34,780 nucleotides of DNA from positions 1 through 34,780 of the forward strand of contig JABHWT010000125.1 of the NCBI GenBank assembly GCA_018657645.1, in the 5' to 3' direction. The position numbers were made by a program, and so were the translations under genes. This DNA is from Halieaceae bacterium. GTDB taxonomy: Bacteria > Pseudomonadota > Gammaproteobacteria > Pseudomonadales > Halieaceae. Position 1 is the stretch's first letter, and every line of letters begins with the position of its first letter. This document shows positions 14,711 through 22,435 of the stretch, piece by piece. The notes beneath the pieces were generated by a model. The model did no database searches. It worked only from the letters and a program-made list of their open reading frames with translations, and was not told the origin of the DNA.

Positions 14711-15817
14711 CTATCTGACAGAGATCCCATCCATGTCGTCAAAACCTGCCATGATAGCCCATCCCCCAAAATTTTCTGAGACTGCGAAATACACGTCGTT
14801 GTCCCCAGTTTTAAGGGACAAATACACGCTATCAAATAACCCGACAGTCCCAAGGTATCGATAGTCTCGCGACATATAGCCATTGTTACCGCTGTAAATT
14901 GCCCGACCTTCATAAAAGACGCGAACCCGGTCACTATATCCAAAATTTAGACGCTTGGTCTGGACCTTGTCGCTATTTATGGTTACGCGGGCGAACACAG
15001 TATTGGTGGCCCGTGATGCTTGCCGAGCGCGAGCGATATTTGCGATGCCGTTGGTCTCGACCCCCAAAGACACCCAATCATTTGGAATTTGACTGACTGA
15101 AATCACTGTCGCTGTTGCCACTAAATCTTCCGCAACGGGGGTTGAGACATAAAAGTGGTCAACGCCGTTTTCCACTGGAGCTTCTGGTTCTAGCGCGTGT
15201 CCTTTTAGTGCCGGTCGCTCTTGCGCGTCGTAGCTGAAGTTAGCAAAATAGGCGGGCGCGAAGCCAGAGCGAAGGCGCAACTTGCCTGAACCAAAATCAC
15301 CTTTCAAGTCGTCGATAAATAGAATAGGGTCATTGCTGTCGATATAGACCTCGGCTTGATTGCCTGATACCACAATCTTCACATGCATCCAATCATCAAT
15401 CTTATAGTCCAAAGAAACGCTATAATGAGGACCATAATAAATCTGCCATGCGGCTAATCCGTTAAATGACGGGGTATATTGATTGGCATCGAGATTGCCA
15501 GATTGATGGGGGCGAATATAGAACTCTTCATAGTCATAGCCATTATCTTGCAGATGCCAGTGAACACCAGAAAAACCTTTGTCGCCTAAGGTGAGTAGAT
15601 CAAACTCTATAGTGCCATCTGCGAATTCTGAATCCCTAAGAGTGGCTTCGGCATCGTGCAAAAATAGGGCATTCTGGCCTTTATATTCACTAACCTCCGC
15701 CTCTTTTCCACTAAATTCCCATTGTTCGCTTTTAAAAGGTATGGTCTCGCCAAAACTTGTGCCGACTTGGTTGGCCAGGAGAAATGCGACTGTGACACAT
15801 AGGTTCTTCACGTTCAT
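14711..15817 (-). CDS. Exported LamG/DUF1080-like beta-sandwich protein
   Basis: The start is placed at the ATG at 15817 because GGAAG lies seven bases upstream; an ATG two codons earlier (15823) is too close to it. The roughly 368-residue protein has a signal peptide (about 1-23, ending TSFGE). The first domain (about 25-195) has the jelly-roll pattern of concanavalin-like/DUF1080 proteins: TIEFDLL, GVHWHLQDNGYDYEEFYIRPHQ, WMHVKIVVSGNQAEVYID and RLRSGFAPAYFANF. The second domain (about 205-368) ends with SDRVRVFYEGRAIYSGNNGY and DNDVYFAVSENFGGWAIMAGF. DUF1080-type domains occur in glycan-active periplasmic enzymes, so carbohydrate binding or hydrolysis is possible, but no catalytic residues can be assigned. 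Confidence 0.65.
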   Translation of the reverse strand: MNVKNLCVTVAFLLANQVGTSFGETIPFKSEQWEFSGKEAEVSEYKGQNALFLHDAEATLRDSEFADGTIEFDLLTLGDKGFSGVHWHLQDNGYDYEEFYIRPHQSGNLDANQYTPSFNGLAAWQIYYGPHYSVSLDYKIDDWMHVKIVVSGNQAEVYIDSNDPILFIDDLKGDFGSGKLRLRSGFAPAYFANFSYDAQERPALKGHALEPEAPVENGVDHFYVSTPVAEDLVATATVISVSQIPNDWVSLGVETNGIANIARARQASRATNTVFARVTINSDKVQTKRLNFGYSDRVRVFYEGRAIYSGNNGYMSRDYRYLGTVGLFDSVYLSLKTGDNDVYFAVSENFGGWAIMAGFDDMDGISVR

Positions 15818-15823
15818 TGTCAT

Positions 15824-16022
15824 GCTTCCAAAAGAAGTGTCGAGGACCGACCATCATAAACCTCGACCGTCACTGACTTCAAGGCTCTGGCAACGGCTGG
15901 TCTGTCAGGGTGAATGTCCCTATAGAAACCAAAATGATGAAGTATATATAAAAGAGAGTCTTCACTTGATGTGAAGCTCGTTTTCAATCGTGGTCCCGGC
16001 TGACGGATTACCACCAGTCCCA
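15824..16022. other. Left part of a 390-base gap, nothing recognised
   Basis: Between the exported beta-sandwich gene and the EamA gene the DNA spans about 390 bases. In this left part I find no convincing gene, RNA or repeat. It presumably carries the promoter of the minus-strand gene starting at 15817. Confidence 0.4.
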
Positions 16023-16181
16023 ATGCTGGTAATCACGACCGCCACCGTGACTCTCTCCATCGTGGGATTCCGTTCCGAGTCGCATCGAGTGCACATCGGG
16101 ATAGCATGCCTCGCGTTGGCCCTGAACCTGACCACAATTGGCCTACTTTTTGACTCCTTGGTGCCCAGTAATCTCCTGTAA
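16023..16181 (+). CDS. Possible small two-helix membrane protein or gene remnant
   Basis: An ATG-started frame of 52 codons encodes two hydrophobic segments (MLVITTATVTLSIVGF and IGIACLALALNLTTIGLLF) separated by a charged turn (RSESHRVH), the plan of a small integral membrane protein. The open frame continues upstream without a better start, so it may be the tail of a decayed larger gene. No ribosome binding site is evident and no family is recognised. Treat as tentative. Confidence 0.25.
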   Translation: MLVITTATVTLSIVGFRSESHRVHIGIACLALALNLTTIGLLFDSLVPSNLL

Positions 16182-16214
16182 ATCGTTGCAGCGGGCGGTC
16201 AACGCAACTGTGGG

Positions 16215-17117
16215 CTACTTCCGGTTGCTCACCATATTCAAGGCCAGGCCACCGCAGATCAGAGCCATCGCCAGGAGCTTCCACCACGGCATTGGTTCTG
16301 ACAATAATACAGCCGACGCAGACATGCCGAACACAGGAACCAGTAGCGCCCAGGGCGTGACCAATGCCGCCGAATATCGGCTCAACAGCATATTCCAGAG
16401 ACCATAACCGATAAGTGGGTTGCCGACGCTTTGCCACAGTACAACACTCCAGGCTTTCCAACTGGCCTGTGACACGCTTGCTACGATACTTTCCTGCCCC
16501 TCGAGGTACCACGCTGCCAATGCCAATGGTGGAACTGAAAACAGGGAGGACCAGACGAGAAAGGCAAGGATGTTGATGTGTCCCGCATTCTTAACGATGA
16601 GGTTACCACAGGCCCAGCTCATGGCAGCGACCAGCGTAACAACAACGCCAATTATAGTGGTTTGAGCATCGACATAATTGATGATCAGGGCCAGGCCTGA
16701 AAAACACACAATGAGCGCGACTACTTGGTTCAGCTTAATGTCCTCACCGAAAAATAACACAGCCAGTAATATGGTGAAGAACACCTGCATTTGAATAATG
16801 AGTGACGCCAGCCCCGGTGTAATATTGGTTTGCATTGCCCAAAAAAGTAAGCCGAATTGGCCGCAGCCAATAAAGAATCCGTAACTGATCAAGTGCAACC
16901 ACGATGTGGCGGGCCTTGGGAGGAAAAAAATGAGTGGCACTGCAACAAGGAAAAAACGCAATGTAGCAAAGGTAAACGGCTGCAGCTCATCTAGGCCGTA
17001 GTGAATAAAGACGAAGTTCGTTCCCCAGATAAGCGCCACAAGCAAGGACAGCGCCTGATGAAAAAAGCTCAAAGGGGGTAACCCATTGCCAGACTGATCC
17101 CCCGTCCGAAAGACCAC
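16215..17117 (-). CDS. EamA-family (DMT superfamily) inner-membrane transporter
   Basis: This 300-residue protein has about ten hydrophobic helices arranged as two EamA repeats. The first opens with LLVALIWGTNFVFIHYGL and includes FTFATLRFFLVAVPLIFFLPRP; the second includes LVAAMSWACGNLIVKNAG and ends ALLVPVFGMSASAVLLSEP. It closely resembles amino-acid metabolite exporters of the YdeD/EamA type, which export cysteine pathway compounds, although the substrate cannot be read from sequence. The start is a GTG at 17117 with no strong ribosome binding site; an in-frame TTG at codon 16 is the only close alternative before the first helix. It is divergent from the M20-like gene. Confidence 0.9.
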   Translation of the reverse strand: MVFRTGDQSGNGLPPLSFFHQALSLLVALIWGTNFVFIHYGLDELQPFTFATLRFFLVAVPLIFFLPRPATSWLHLISYGFFIGCGQFGLLFWAMQTNITPGLASLIIQMQVFFTILLAVLFFGEDIKLNQVVALIVCFSGLALIINYVDAQTTIIGVVVTLVAAMSWACGNLIVKNAGHINILAFLVWSSLFSVPPLALAAWYLEGQESIVASVSQASWKAWSVVLWQSVGNPLIGYGLWNMLLSRYSAALVTPWALLVPVFGMSASAVLLSEPMPWWKLLAMALICGGLALNMVSNRK

Positions 17118-17280
17118 CCATTAGCTTGTTTTACGCTCTTATCAGGGATGTCCATAGTCCTGTCGTAAACTCTGCTGGAGGTGGCTATAATGAATTATCG
17201 TCAGCCATAAGGCAATCAATCTGGGGCGAGGACGTGGCGATACCAGTTGAAAACGAAAAGACCATTCCCGGGGGAGAACA

Positions 17281-18897
17281 ATGAACAAAAATTTGCTAAT
17301 TTTAATCATTGGAGTATTTCTAATTTCAGGTTGTGATCAACAGGTTGATCAGAAGTTAGTAGGGGGTGACGAAGATGTAACCGAGGTCCGTAAAACTACT
17401 GAAGTTACAGCTCCAATTACAAGACCAAAATTTCACATTGATACAGATGATACATTTTCAGCCGGGTCAATCGGCTCCTATGAAGCAAGTCACGATAGTA
17501 TTTATCATCATATTGATGAAAATCTTGACAAGCACATTGCAGAAATTCAACGTTGGATACGTCAGCCTTCTATCAGTGCTCAGAATGATGGTGTCCAGGA
17601 AATGGCAGAGATGTTGCGTAATGACTTGACCGCAATAGGATTTCAAGAGGCTGAACTGGTAAAAACTGACGGCCACCCAGGCGTCTGGGGCTATTACGAT
17701 GCTGGCGCAGAGAAAACACTGCTTTTATACATGATGTACGATGTGCAGCCAGTTAATCCAGAGGATTGGGATAGCCCGCCATTTGATGCCAAGCTCGTTG
17801 ATCATGAGATGGGTTCAGTTTTAATGGGACGTGGTGCTACTAATCAGAAAGGGCCTCAACGAGCCTTCCTCAATGCAGTGCAATCAATTATCGATGTCAA
17901 CGGCAAATTGCCTGTTAATTTGATGGTCGCAGCCGAGGGTGAAGAAGAGCTGGGCTCTCCCCACTATCCACAGATTATTGATAAATACGAGGATCGCCTG
18001 AAAGACGTTGTCGGAGCCATATTTCCCTTCAATTCCCAGCGCCCGGATGGGGCAATGTCATTGTTGCTGGGTGTTAAAGGTATTATTTATTTTGAGCTTG
18101 AAGCAAAAGGCGGAGCTCACGGAGGTCCAACCAAGGCAGAAATTCATGGTTCCTACAAAGCCCTGGTCGATTCTCCTGTCTGGCGGCTGGTACAGGCGCT
18201 CGCATCTATGACCAGCGCGGATGGCAATACAATACTGATCCCGAATTATTACGATGATATCAGACCTGTCAATACAGAAGAGCAGCAACTTCTAAATGGA
18301 ATTCTTTCAAACAAGAACGAAGAGCAGACTAAACAGGCTCTTGGTGTAGAAAGGTGGATAGATGGCATGACCGGAGAAGAAGCAGAGCTTGAGCTGCTGT
18401 TTATGCCTACAATGAACATTGATGGTATTTGGGCTGGTTACACCGGCGAAGGAACTAAAACTATTTTACCGCACAAAGCTACAGCAAAAGTAGACTCTCG
18501 ATTGCCTCCTGGCATCAATCCGCAAGAGGCCCTGGCAAAAATACGTAAACATCTTGATGCAAACGGGTTTACAGATATTGAATTACGCGTGTTAGGCGGC
18601 TATCCGGCAGCACAAACATCTGTGAAAGCTGAAATGGTTCAGGCAGCAATCAGTGTCGCCAACAAATACACTTCAACAGTAACGGTCACTCCTCGGATAG
18701 CCGGTAGTGCACCCTTTTACCAGTTTACAGAACGTCTGGGAATTCCGATGGTTCCTTTCGGGGTAGGTTATGGTACCGGTGCACATGCGCCCAATGAAAT
18801 AATGCTCATTGCACCAAGGGACGGATCAAGCATAGCCGGCCTTGCTGAAATTGAAAAATCATATGTTGATTTTCTCTATGCGCTGGCAGAAAACTAA
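17281..18897 (+). CDS. M20-family peptidase-like lipoprotein with altered metal ligands
   Basis: The 538-residue protein starts with a lipoprotein signal (hydrophobic 5-16, lipobox ISGC with Cys18), preceded by a GGGGGAG ribosome binding site. The M20 fold is clear: DVQPVNPEDWDSPPF, GRGATNQKGP, AAEGEEELGS, a dimerisation domain, and GTGAHAPNE at the end. Where the family has GHxD, this protein has M151-M152-Y-D154, so the first zinc-ligand His is Met152. The bridging Asp of the GRG...D-KG block is Asn188. E222/E223, D405 and H502 are kept. It may use one metal, belong to a divergent M20 subgroup with a shifted site, or be non-catalytic. Location is the periplasmic membrane face. The gene is more A/T-rich than neighbours. 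Confidence 0.85.
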   Translation: MNKNLLILIIGVFLISGCDQQVDQKLVGGDEDVTEVRKTTEVTAPITRPKFHIDTDDTFSAGSIGSYEASHDSIYHHIDENLDKHIAEIQRWIRQPSISAQNDGVQEMAEMLRNDLTAIGFQEAELVKTDGHPGVWGYYDAGAEKTLLLYMMYDVQPVNPEDWDSPPFDAKLVDHEMGSVLMGRGATNQKGPQRAFLNAVQSIIDVNGKLPVNLMVAAEGEEELGSPHYPQIIDKYEDRLKDVVGAIFPFNSQRPDGAMSLLLGVKGIIYFELEAKGGAHGGPTKAEIHGSYKALVDSPVWRLVQALASMTSADGNTILIPNYYDDIRPVNTEEQQLLNGILSNKNEEQTKQALGVERWIDGMTGEEAELELLFMPTMNIDGIWAGYTGEGTKTILPHKATAKVDSRLPPGINPQEALAKIRKHLDANGFTDIELRVLGGYPAAQTSVKAEMVQAAISVANKYTSTVTVTPRIAGSAPFYQFTERLGIPMVPFGVGYGTGAHAPNEIMLIAPRDGSSIAGLAEIEKSYVDFLYALAEN

Positions 18898-19052
18898 GTG
18901 CCAGCAAAAGGTGCCTTTATTGGTGCGCTATTTACCACTGCCATCCCCTATTACCATCAACTGCTACAGTTCTGTACACTCCCTATAGCTATTGAAGCGT
19001 ATTTTCAGACTGAGTCTATTTTACCAATGCTATTCCGAATTACTGAAGGAGA

Positions 19053-20345
19053 ATGAGGTTGAATATTCTGATTGCTGTATGTTTGTTAATGATGCCAGGG
19101 CTGGTTCTGGCGGGCGAACTCAAGGTCGTAAAGGGGGAACGTGAGGGCATGTCTGATGAGCGACTGTCCCGCGTCTCCGCAATGAATGACCGGTACACCG
19201 TGGATGGCAAGATTGCTGGGACGCTTACAGCAGTTGTGCGGAATGGAAAAATCGTCCATCACAGCAAATCCGGGGTGAAAGGCACCGATGACGATCGACC
19301 TATCGAGATGGACGATCTGTTTCGTATCTATTCCATGAGCAAACCCATCACTGCGGCTGCGGCTATGCAGTTATACGAGAAGGGAAAGTTCCAGCTGACG
19401 GATCCTGTCTCAAAGTTTGTGCCTGAGCTTGCCAATCTCAAAGTCAGGAAAAATGGGAAGCTGGTGCCCGTTCAGAGGCAAATGACCATGCAGCATCTGT
19501 TGAGTCATACGGCCGGCTTATCTTATGGTTTTGATCCTAATGACCCCGTCGACCAGGCCTATGTGAAGGCAAACCTCTGGGCCTCTAAAGACCTCGATGA
19601 ATTTGCTGTGAAACTTTCCAAACTGCCTCTTATGTTTGAACCGGGTGAAAAATGGCATTATTCAGTGGCTGTGGATGTCACTGGACTTGTTGTGCAGCGA
19701 CTGTCCGGGCAGCCCTTCGATGTGTACTTGCGCGAGCATATATTCGAGCCCCTGGATATGAAGGACACTTTTTTTGAGGTTCCGAAAGATAAGCGCGATC
19801 GCTTTCTGCCCAACCATTACCTTGACCCGAAGACGGGAAGGGCCACGACCAACGGATTGGGAGATATCTTCGGGGGCGAGTGTCATGCAATGTGCGACTA
19901 CTTTGATACCACATTGTATTCAGGCGGTGGCGGCCTGGTGTCGACCCTTCGAGACTATGTGCGTTTTGCGGAGGCCATGCGTGATGGAGAGTTGAACGGA
20001 GTTCGTATTCTTGGCAGCAAGACCGTGTCCTATATGCGTCAGGATCATTTGCCTGCGAGTGTTACCGGTGGTGGGTCGGGGGAGCAACCCATTCTTGTTG
20101 GCAATAATCAACGGGGAATGGGGTTCGGCCTTGGTTTTGGTGTCGTGAATGACACCTCGGCACAGGGCGTCATCGGAAGCGCCGGGCTGTACTTCTGGGG
20201 AGGTGCTGCCGGGACAGTATTCTGGATTGATCCAGTGGAGAATATTGTCGTCGTCAGCATGATGCAGTTACTGCGTGGCTGGCCGTCCTATCGGCCCGAC
20301 CTACGAGTGGCAATCTATCAGGCAATTGTTGAAAGCTACGAGTAG
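19053..20345 (+). CDS. Serine beta-lactamase-fold hydrolase (class C/EstB-like)
   Basis: A 430-residue exported protein (signal peptide about 1-20, ending LVLAGE) with a good AAGGAGA ribosome binding site before the ATG. The catalytic S94-M-S-K97 motif lies in FRIYSMSKPITAAAAMQLYE. Y203 in WHYSVAVDVTG takes the place of the YxN tyrosine, and the third motif region is represented by GSAGLYFWGGAAGTVFWIDP near the C-terminus. HLLSHTAGLSYGF is typical of the EstB/LpqH-like esterase and peptidase relatives rather than of true AmpC. The likely role is esterase, peptidase or D-amino-acid hydrolase in the periplasm; resistance to beta-lactams should not be assumed. It follows the M20-like gene by 155 bases in the same orientation. 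Confidence 0.88.
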   Translation: MRLNILIAVCLLMMPGLVLAGELKVVKGEREGMSDERLSRVSAMNDRYTVDGKIAGTLTAVVRNGKIVHHSKSGVKGTDDDRPIEMDDLFRIYSMSKPITAAAAMQLYEKGKFQLTDPVSKFVPELANLKVRKNGKLVPVQRQMTMQHLLSHTAGLSYGFDPNDPVDQAYVKANLWASKDLDEFAVKLSKLPLMFEPGEKWHYSVAVDVTGLVVQRLSGQPFDVYLREHIFEPLDMKDTFFEVPKDKRDRFLPNHYLDPKTGRATTNGLGDIFGGECHAMCDYFDTTLYSGGGGLVSTLRDYVRFAEAMRDGELNGVRILGSKTVSYMRQDHLPASVTGGGSGEQPILVGNNQRGMGFGLGFGVVNDTSAQGVIGSAGLYFWGGAAGTVFWIDPVENIVVVSMMQLLRGWPSYRPDLRVAIYQAIVESYE

Positions 20346-20453
20346 GTCTGCTCGTAGTTGTGAATCGACATGACAAGGCGCACATTTGTTGTGATTAAAA
20401 TGCGCGCTGCTCCCGGAACTGGCTCCGGATAGCCAGATACTCAGGTAATCCCT

Positions 20454-21365
20454 ATGAAATACTTTTCCCCTCTCTTTCCCTTTGTTGCAGGCTGGGGGTT
20501 GCTGCTGTTGTCCGACACCTTCGCGCCCATAGGGCTTTATAACGGTATATTGCAATGTTTGTTGTTTGCCCTGGTCGTGTGTATTCCGACCTGGATAACA
20601 GGTCGGATGTCCTATGTAGACATTGGTTGGCCCTGGGGCCTGGTGCTTATTGGTGGCTTAACCTGGCTGCTAGGTAATGGAGACCCTGTGCGTGTCGCCG
20701 CGGTGAGTGCCGCCTATATATTTGCAGGTGGCCGAATGGGCTGGGGGGCATTGAGACTTTGGAGGGGTGGCTTTTTGAAAAAGGAGCTCCCGCGTTATGA
20801 ATATCAAAAGCAGCGCTGGCTACGCGCCGGTAAGTCCAACACGAAGCTGGCGATGCAAGTTGAAGCTGTTTCTCAGGGATGGGCTAATGCCTCTTTCCTG
20901 GCCATGCCTGCATTTGTAATCGCCGCCAACCCGAGCGGTAAAATTCACTTTCTGGAAATCGTTGGCTTGCTGGTTTGGATAGGCGCGTTTGCCATGGAGT
21001 CGCTAGCCGATGTTCAAAAACTAGCCTTCTTGCGCGGCATGAAGAGAACTGGAGAGAAAAACCGGGTCTGCAATGTCGGCTTGTGGAAATACAGTCGACA
21101 TCCGAACTATTTTGCCGAGTGGATGGTCTGGAACGGGTTGATTATTGCATCTATACCCTCCTGGCTAGTCCTGGGTGAAGCAGAGTCCCCTGTTATCTGG
21201 TTATCATTGGGGGCCGGTATATTGTTCGTGTCGAGAATGTTGTACAGCACCCTGGTTTACTATACCGGCGCTGTGCCAGCCGAGTATTATTCGGTACAGA
21301 AACGACCTGACTACAGAAGCTACCAGCAGACTACCAATATGTTCTTTCCCGGCTCAAGGAAATAG
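20454..21365 (+). CDS. DUF1295 / steroid 5-alpha-reductase-like membrane protein
   Basis: The 303-residue protein is strongly hydrophobic with about seven membrane segments. The C-terminal half carries the family block GLWKYSRHPNYFAEWMVWNG, followed by the end region RPDYRSYQQTTNMFFPG, which is shared by DUF1295 proteins, steroid reductases and isoprenylcysteine methyltransferases. The RHPNYF motif binds cofactor (NADPH or SAM) in relatives. DUF1295 members reduce or modify lipids or sterol-like substrates, and no specific substrate can be named. It lies 108 bases after the hydrolase gene and probably has its own weak ribosome binding site (AGGTAA). Confidence 0.85.
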   Translation: MKYFSPLFPFVAGWGLLLLSDTFAPIGLYNGILQCLLFALVVCIPTWITGRMSYVDIGWPWGLVLIGGLTWLLGNGDPVRVAAVSAAYIFAGGRMGWGALRLWRGGFLKKELPRYEYQKQRWLRAGKSNTKLAMQVEAVSQGWANASFLAMPAFVIAANPSGKIHFLEIVGLLVWIGAFAMESLADVQKLAFLRGMKRTGEKNRVCNVGLWKYSRHPNYFAEWMVWNGLIIASIPSWLVLGEAESPVIWLSLGAGILFVSRMLYSTLVYYTGAVPAEYYSVQKRPDYRSYQQTTNMFFPGSRK

Positions 21366-21476
21366 GACTCGATTTGTGTTGTGAGTTAGAATCAACCGTT
21401 GGAAATAAACTGAAGCAGACAGTGCTACGCTAAACGCGCTAGCGAGCAAGATGGTTTGGTGAAAGGTGTTCGGGTT

Positions 21477-22289
21477 ATGATGACATTCAAAAAACTAGGG
21501 AGACACGGCCGAATTGGCAACCAGATGTTTGAGATAGCTGGAGTCATCGGTATAGCTACCCACCACGGATATGACTTTGGCTTTCCCTATTGGCAGAACT
21601 ATCTCCAAAGAGAGAAATTTGGCGGAGGCGAGGACATTGATATACAAGCGTGGTTTAAGCATCCTCTTCCAAAAATTGACGAATCTATCGCCTATGCAGA
21701 CATTGAAGTTAAATGGGGGTTTCACAAAATATTTGCCCAGGATAATACAAATATTTGTGGCTACCTTCAAAGCGAAAAATATTTCTTGCATTGTGAGGAC
21801 CTAATTCGGCACTATTTTTCTTTTAGGAATGAAACACCAGTACAAAAAAACACGCTCGCTGTTCACTTTAGAGGAGGCGATTTTGAAGGCGATTACCAGC
21901 CACCTTGCTCTGGTGACTATTATAATGCGGCTATTGAGAAGATGCCTGAGGGATTACGGATTTTGCTTTTTACCGATGACCCCATACAGGCTGCAAGAGT
22001 TATGCCTTTCGACTACGAACTGGTGCAAGGCAACCACTCAATGCGGGATATGGAAATGATGAGCAAGTGCGATCACCATATTATCGCAAACTCCACATTC
22101 AGCTGGTGGGGCGCTTGGCTCGCTAACTCAAAGATAGTGGTCGCCCCCAGAAGGTGGTTTGGCCCCAGAAAAAGAGGGCTGGAAACCAAGGATATCTATG
22201 CGGAAAATTGGGTTGTAACAGATAATTTCGATCATCATTCTCGCCGTTCTGGCTGGAGTACTCCGGTGGTTAGTTGCAACACCGATTAG
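21477..22289 (+). CDS. Glycosyltransferase family 11 (alpha-1,2-fucosyltransferase-like)
   Basis: The start is placed at ATG 21477 (next ATG at 21480), preceded by AAAGGTG; an upstream in-frame TTG (21456) is less likely. The roughly 270-residue protein has GT11 signatures: GRIGNQMFEIAGVIGIATHHGY at the N-terminus, the VHFRGGDFEGDY motif that includes the GDP-fucose-contacting arginine region, LLFTDDP, and DMEMMSKCDHHIIANSTFSWWGAWLA, the classic C-terminal motif. It would add alpha-1,2-linked fucose or a similar sugar to a surface glycan in the cytoplasm. No other glycan biosynthesis gene is adjacent; the FkbM methyltransferase is 11 kb away. Confidence 0.87.
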   Translation: MMTFKKLGRHGRIGNQMFEIAGVIGIATHHGYDFGFPYWQNYLQREKFGGGEDIDIQAWFKHPLPKIDESIAYADIEVKWGFHKIFAQDNTNICGYLQSEKYFLHCEDLIRHYFSFRNETPVQKNTLAVHFRGGDFEGDYQPPCSGDYYNAAIEKMPEGLRILLFTDDPIQAARVMPFDYELVQGNHSMRDMEMMSKCDHHIIANSTFSWWGAWLANSKIVVAPRRWFGPRKRGLETKDIYAENWVVTDNFDHHSRRSGWSTPVVSCNTD

Positions 22290-22377
22290 ACTGGTTTCCA
22301 AATATCTAGTGCAATTGGATCAATGGTCAATGCAATTCTACAGGTAAGAGTCTGATTAATCTGGCTTGGAAAGATCT

Positions 22378-22397
22378 ATTTGCTAATACCAGCAAAT
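22378..22397. promoter_or_regulatory. Inverted repeat ATTTGCT-AATACC-AGCAAAT upstream of hybrid kinase
   Basis: A perfect 7-bp inverted repeat with 6-base spacer ends about 38 bases before the ATG at 22436. It may be an operator for a dimeric regulator or a hairpin in the 5' leader of the kinase transcript. No T-run follows, so it is not a standard terminator of the upstream gene. Confidence 0.35.
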
Positions 22398-22435
22398 TGC
22401 ATAGAATAACTGGATAGTTGAATAAGGCAGAGAGA

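Noticed and set aside
19053-20345. Antibiotic resistance beta-lactamase
   Set aside because: SxxK is present but the overall pattern is that of EstB-like hydrolases; resistance cannot be inferred.
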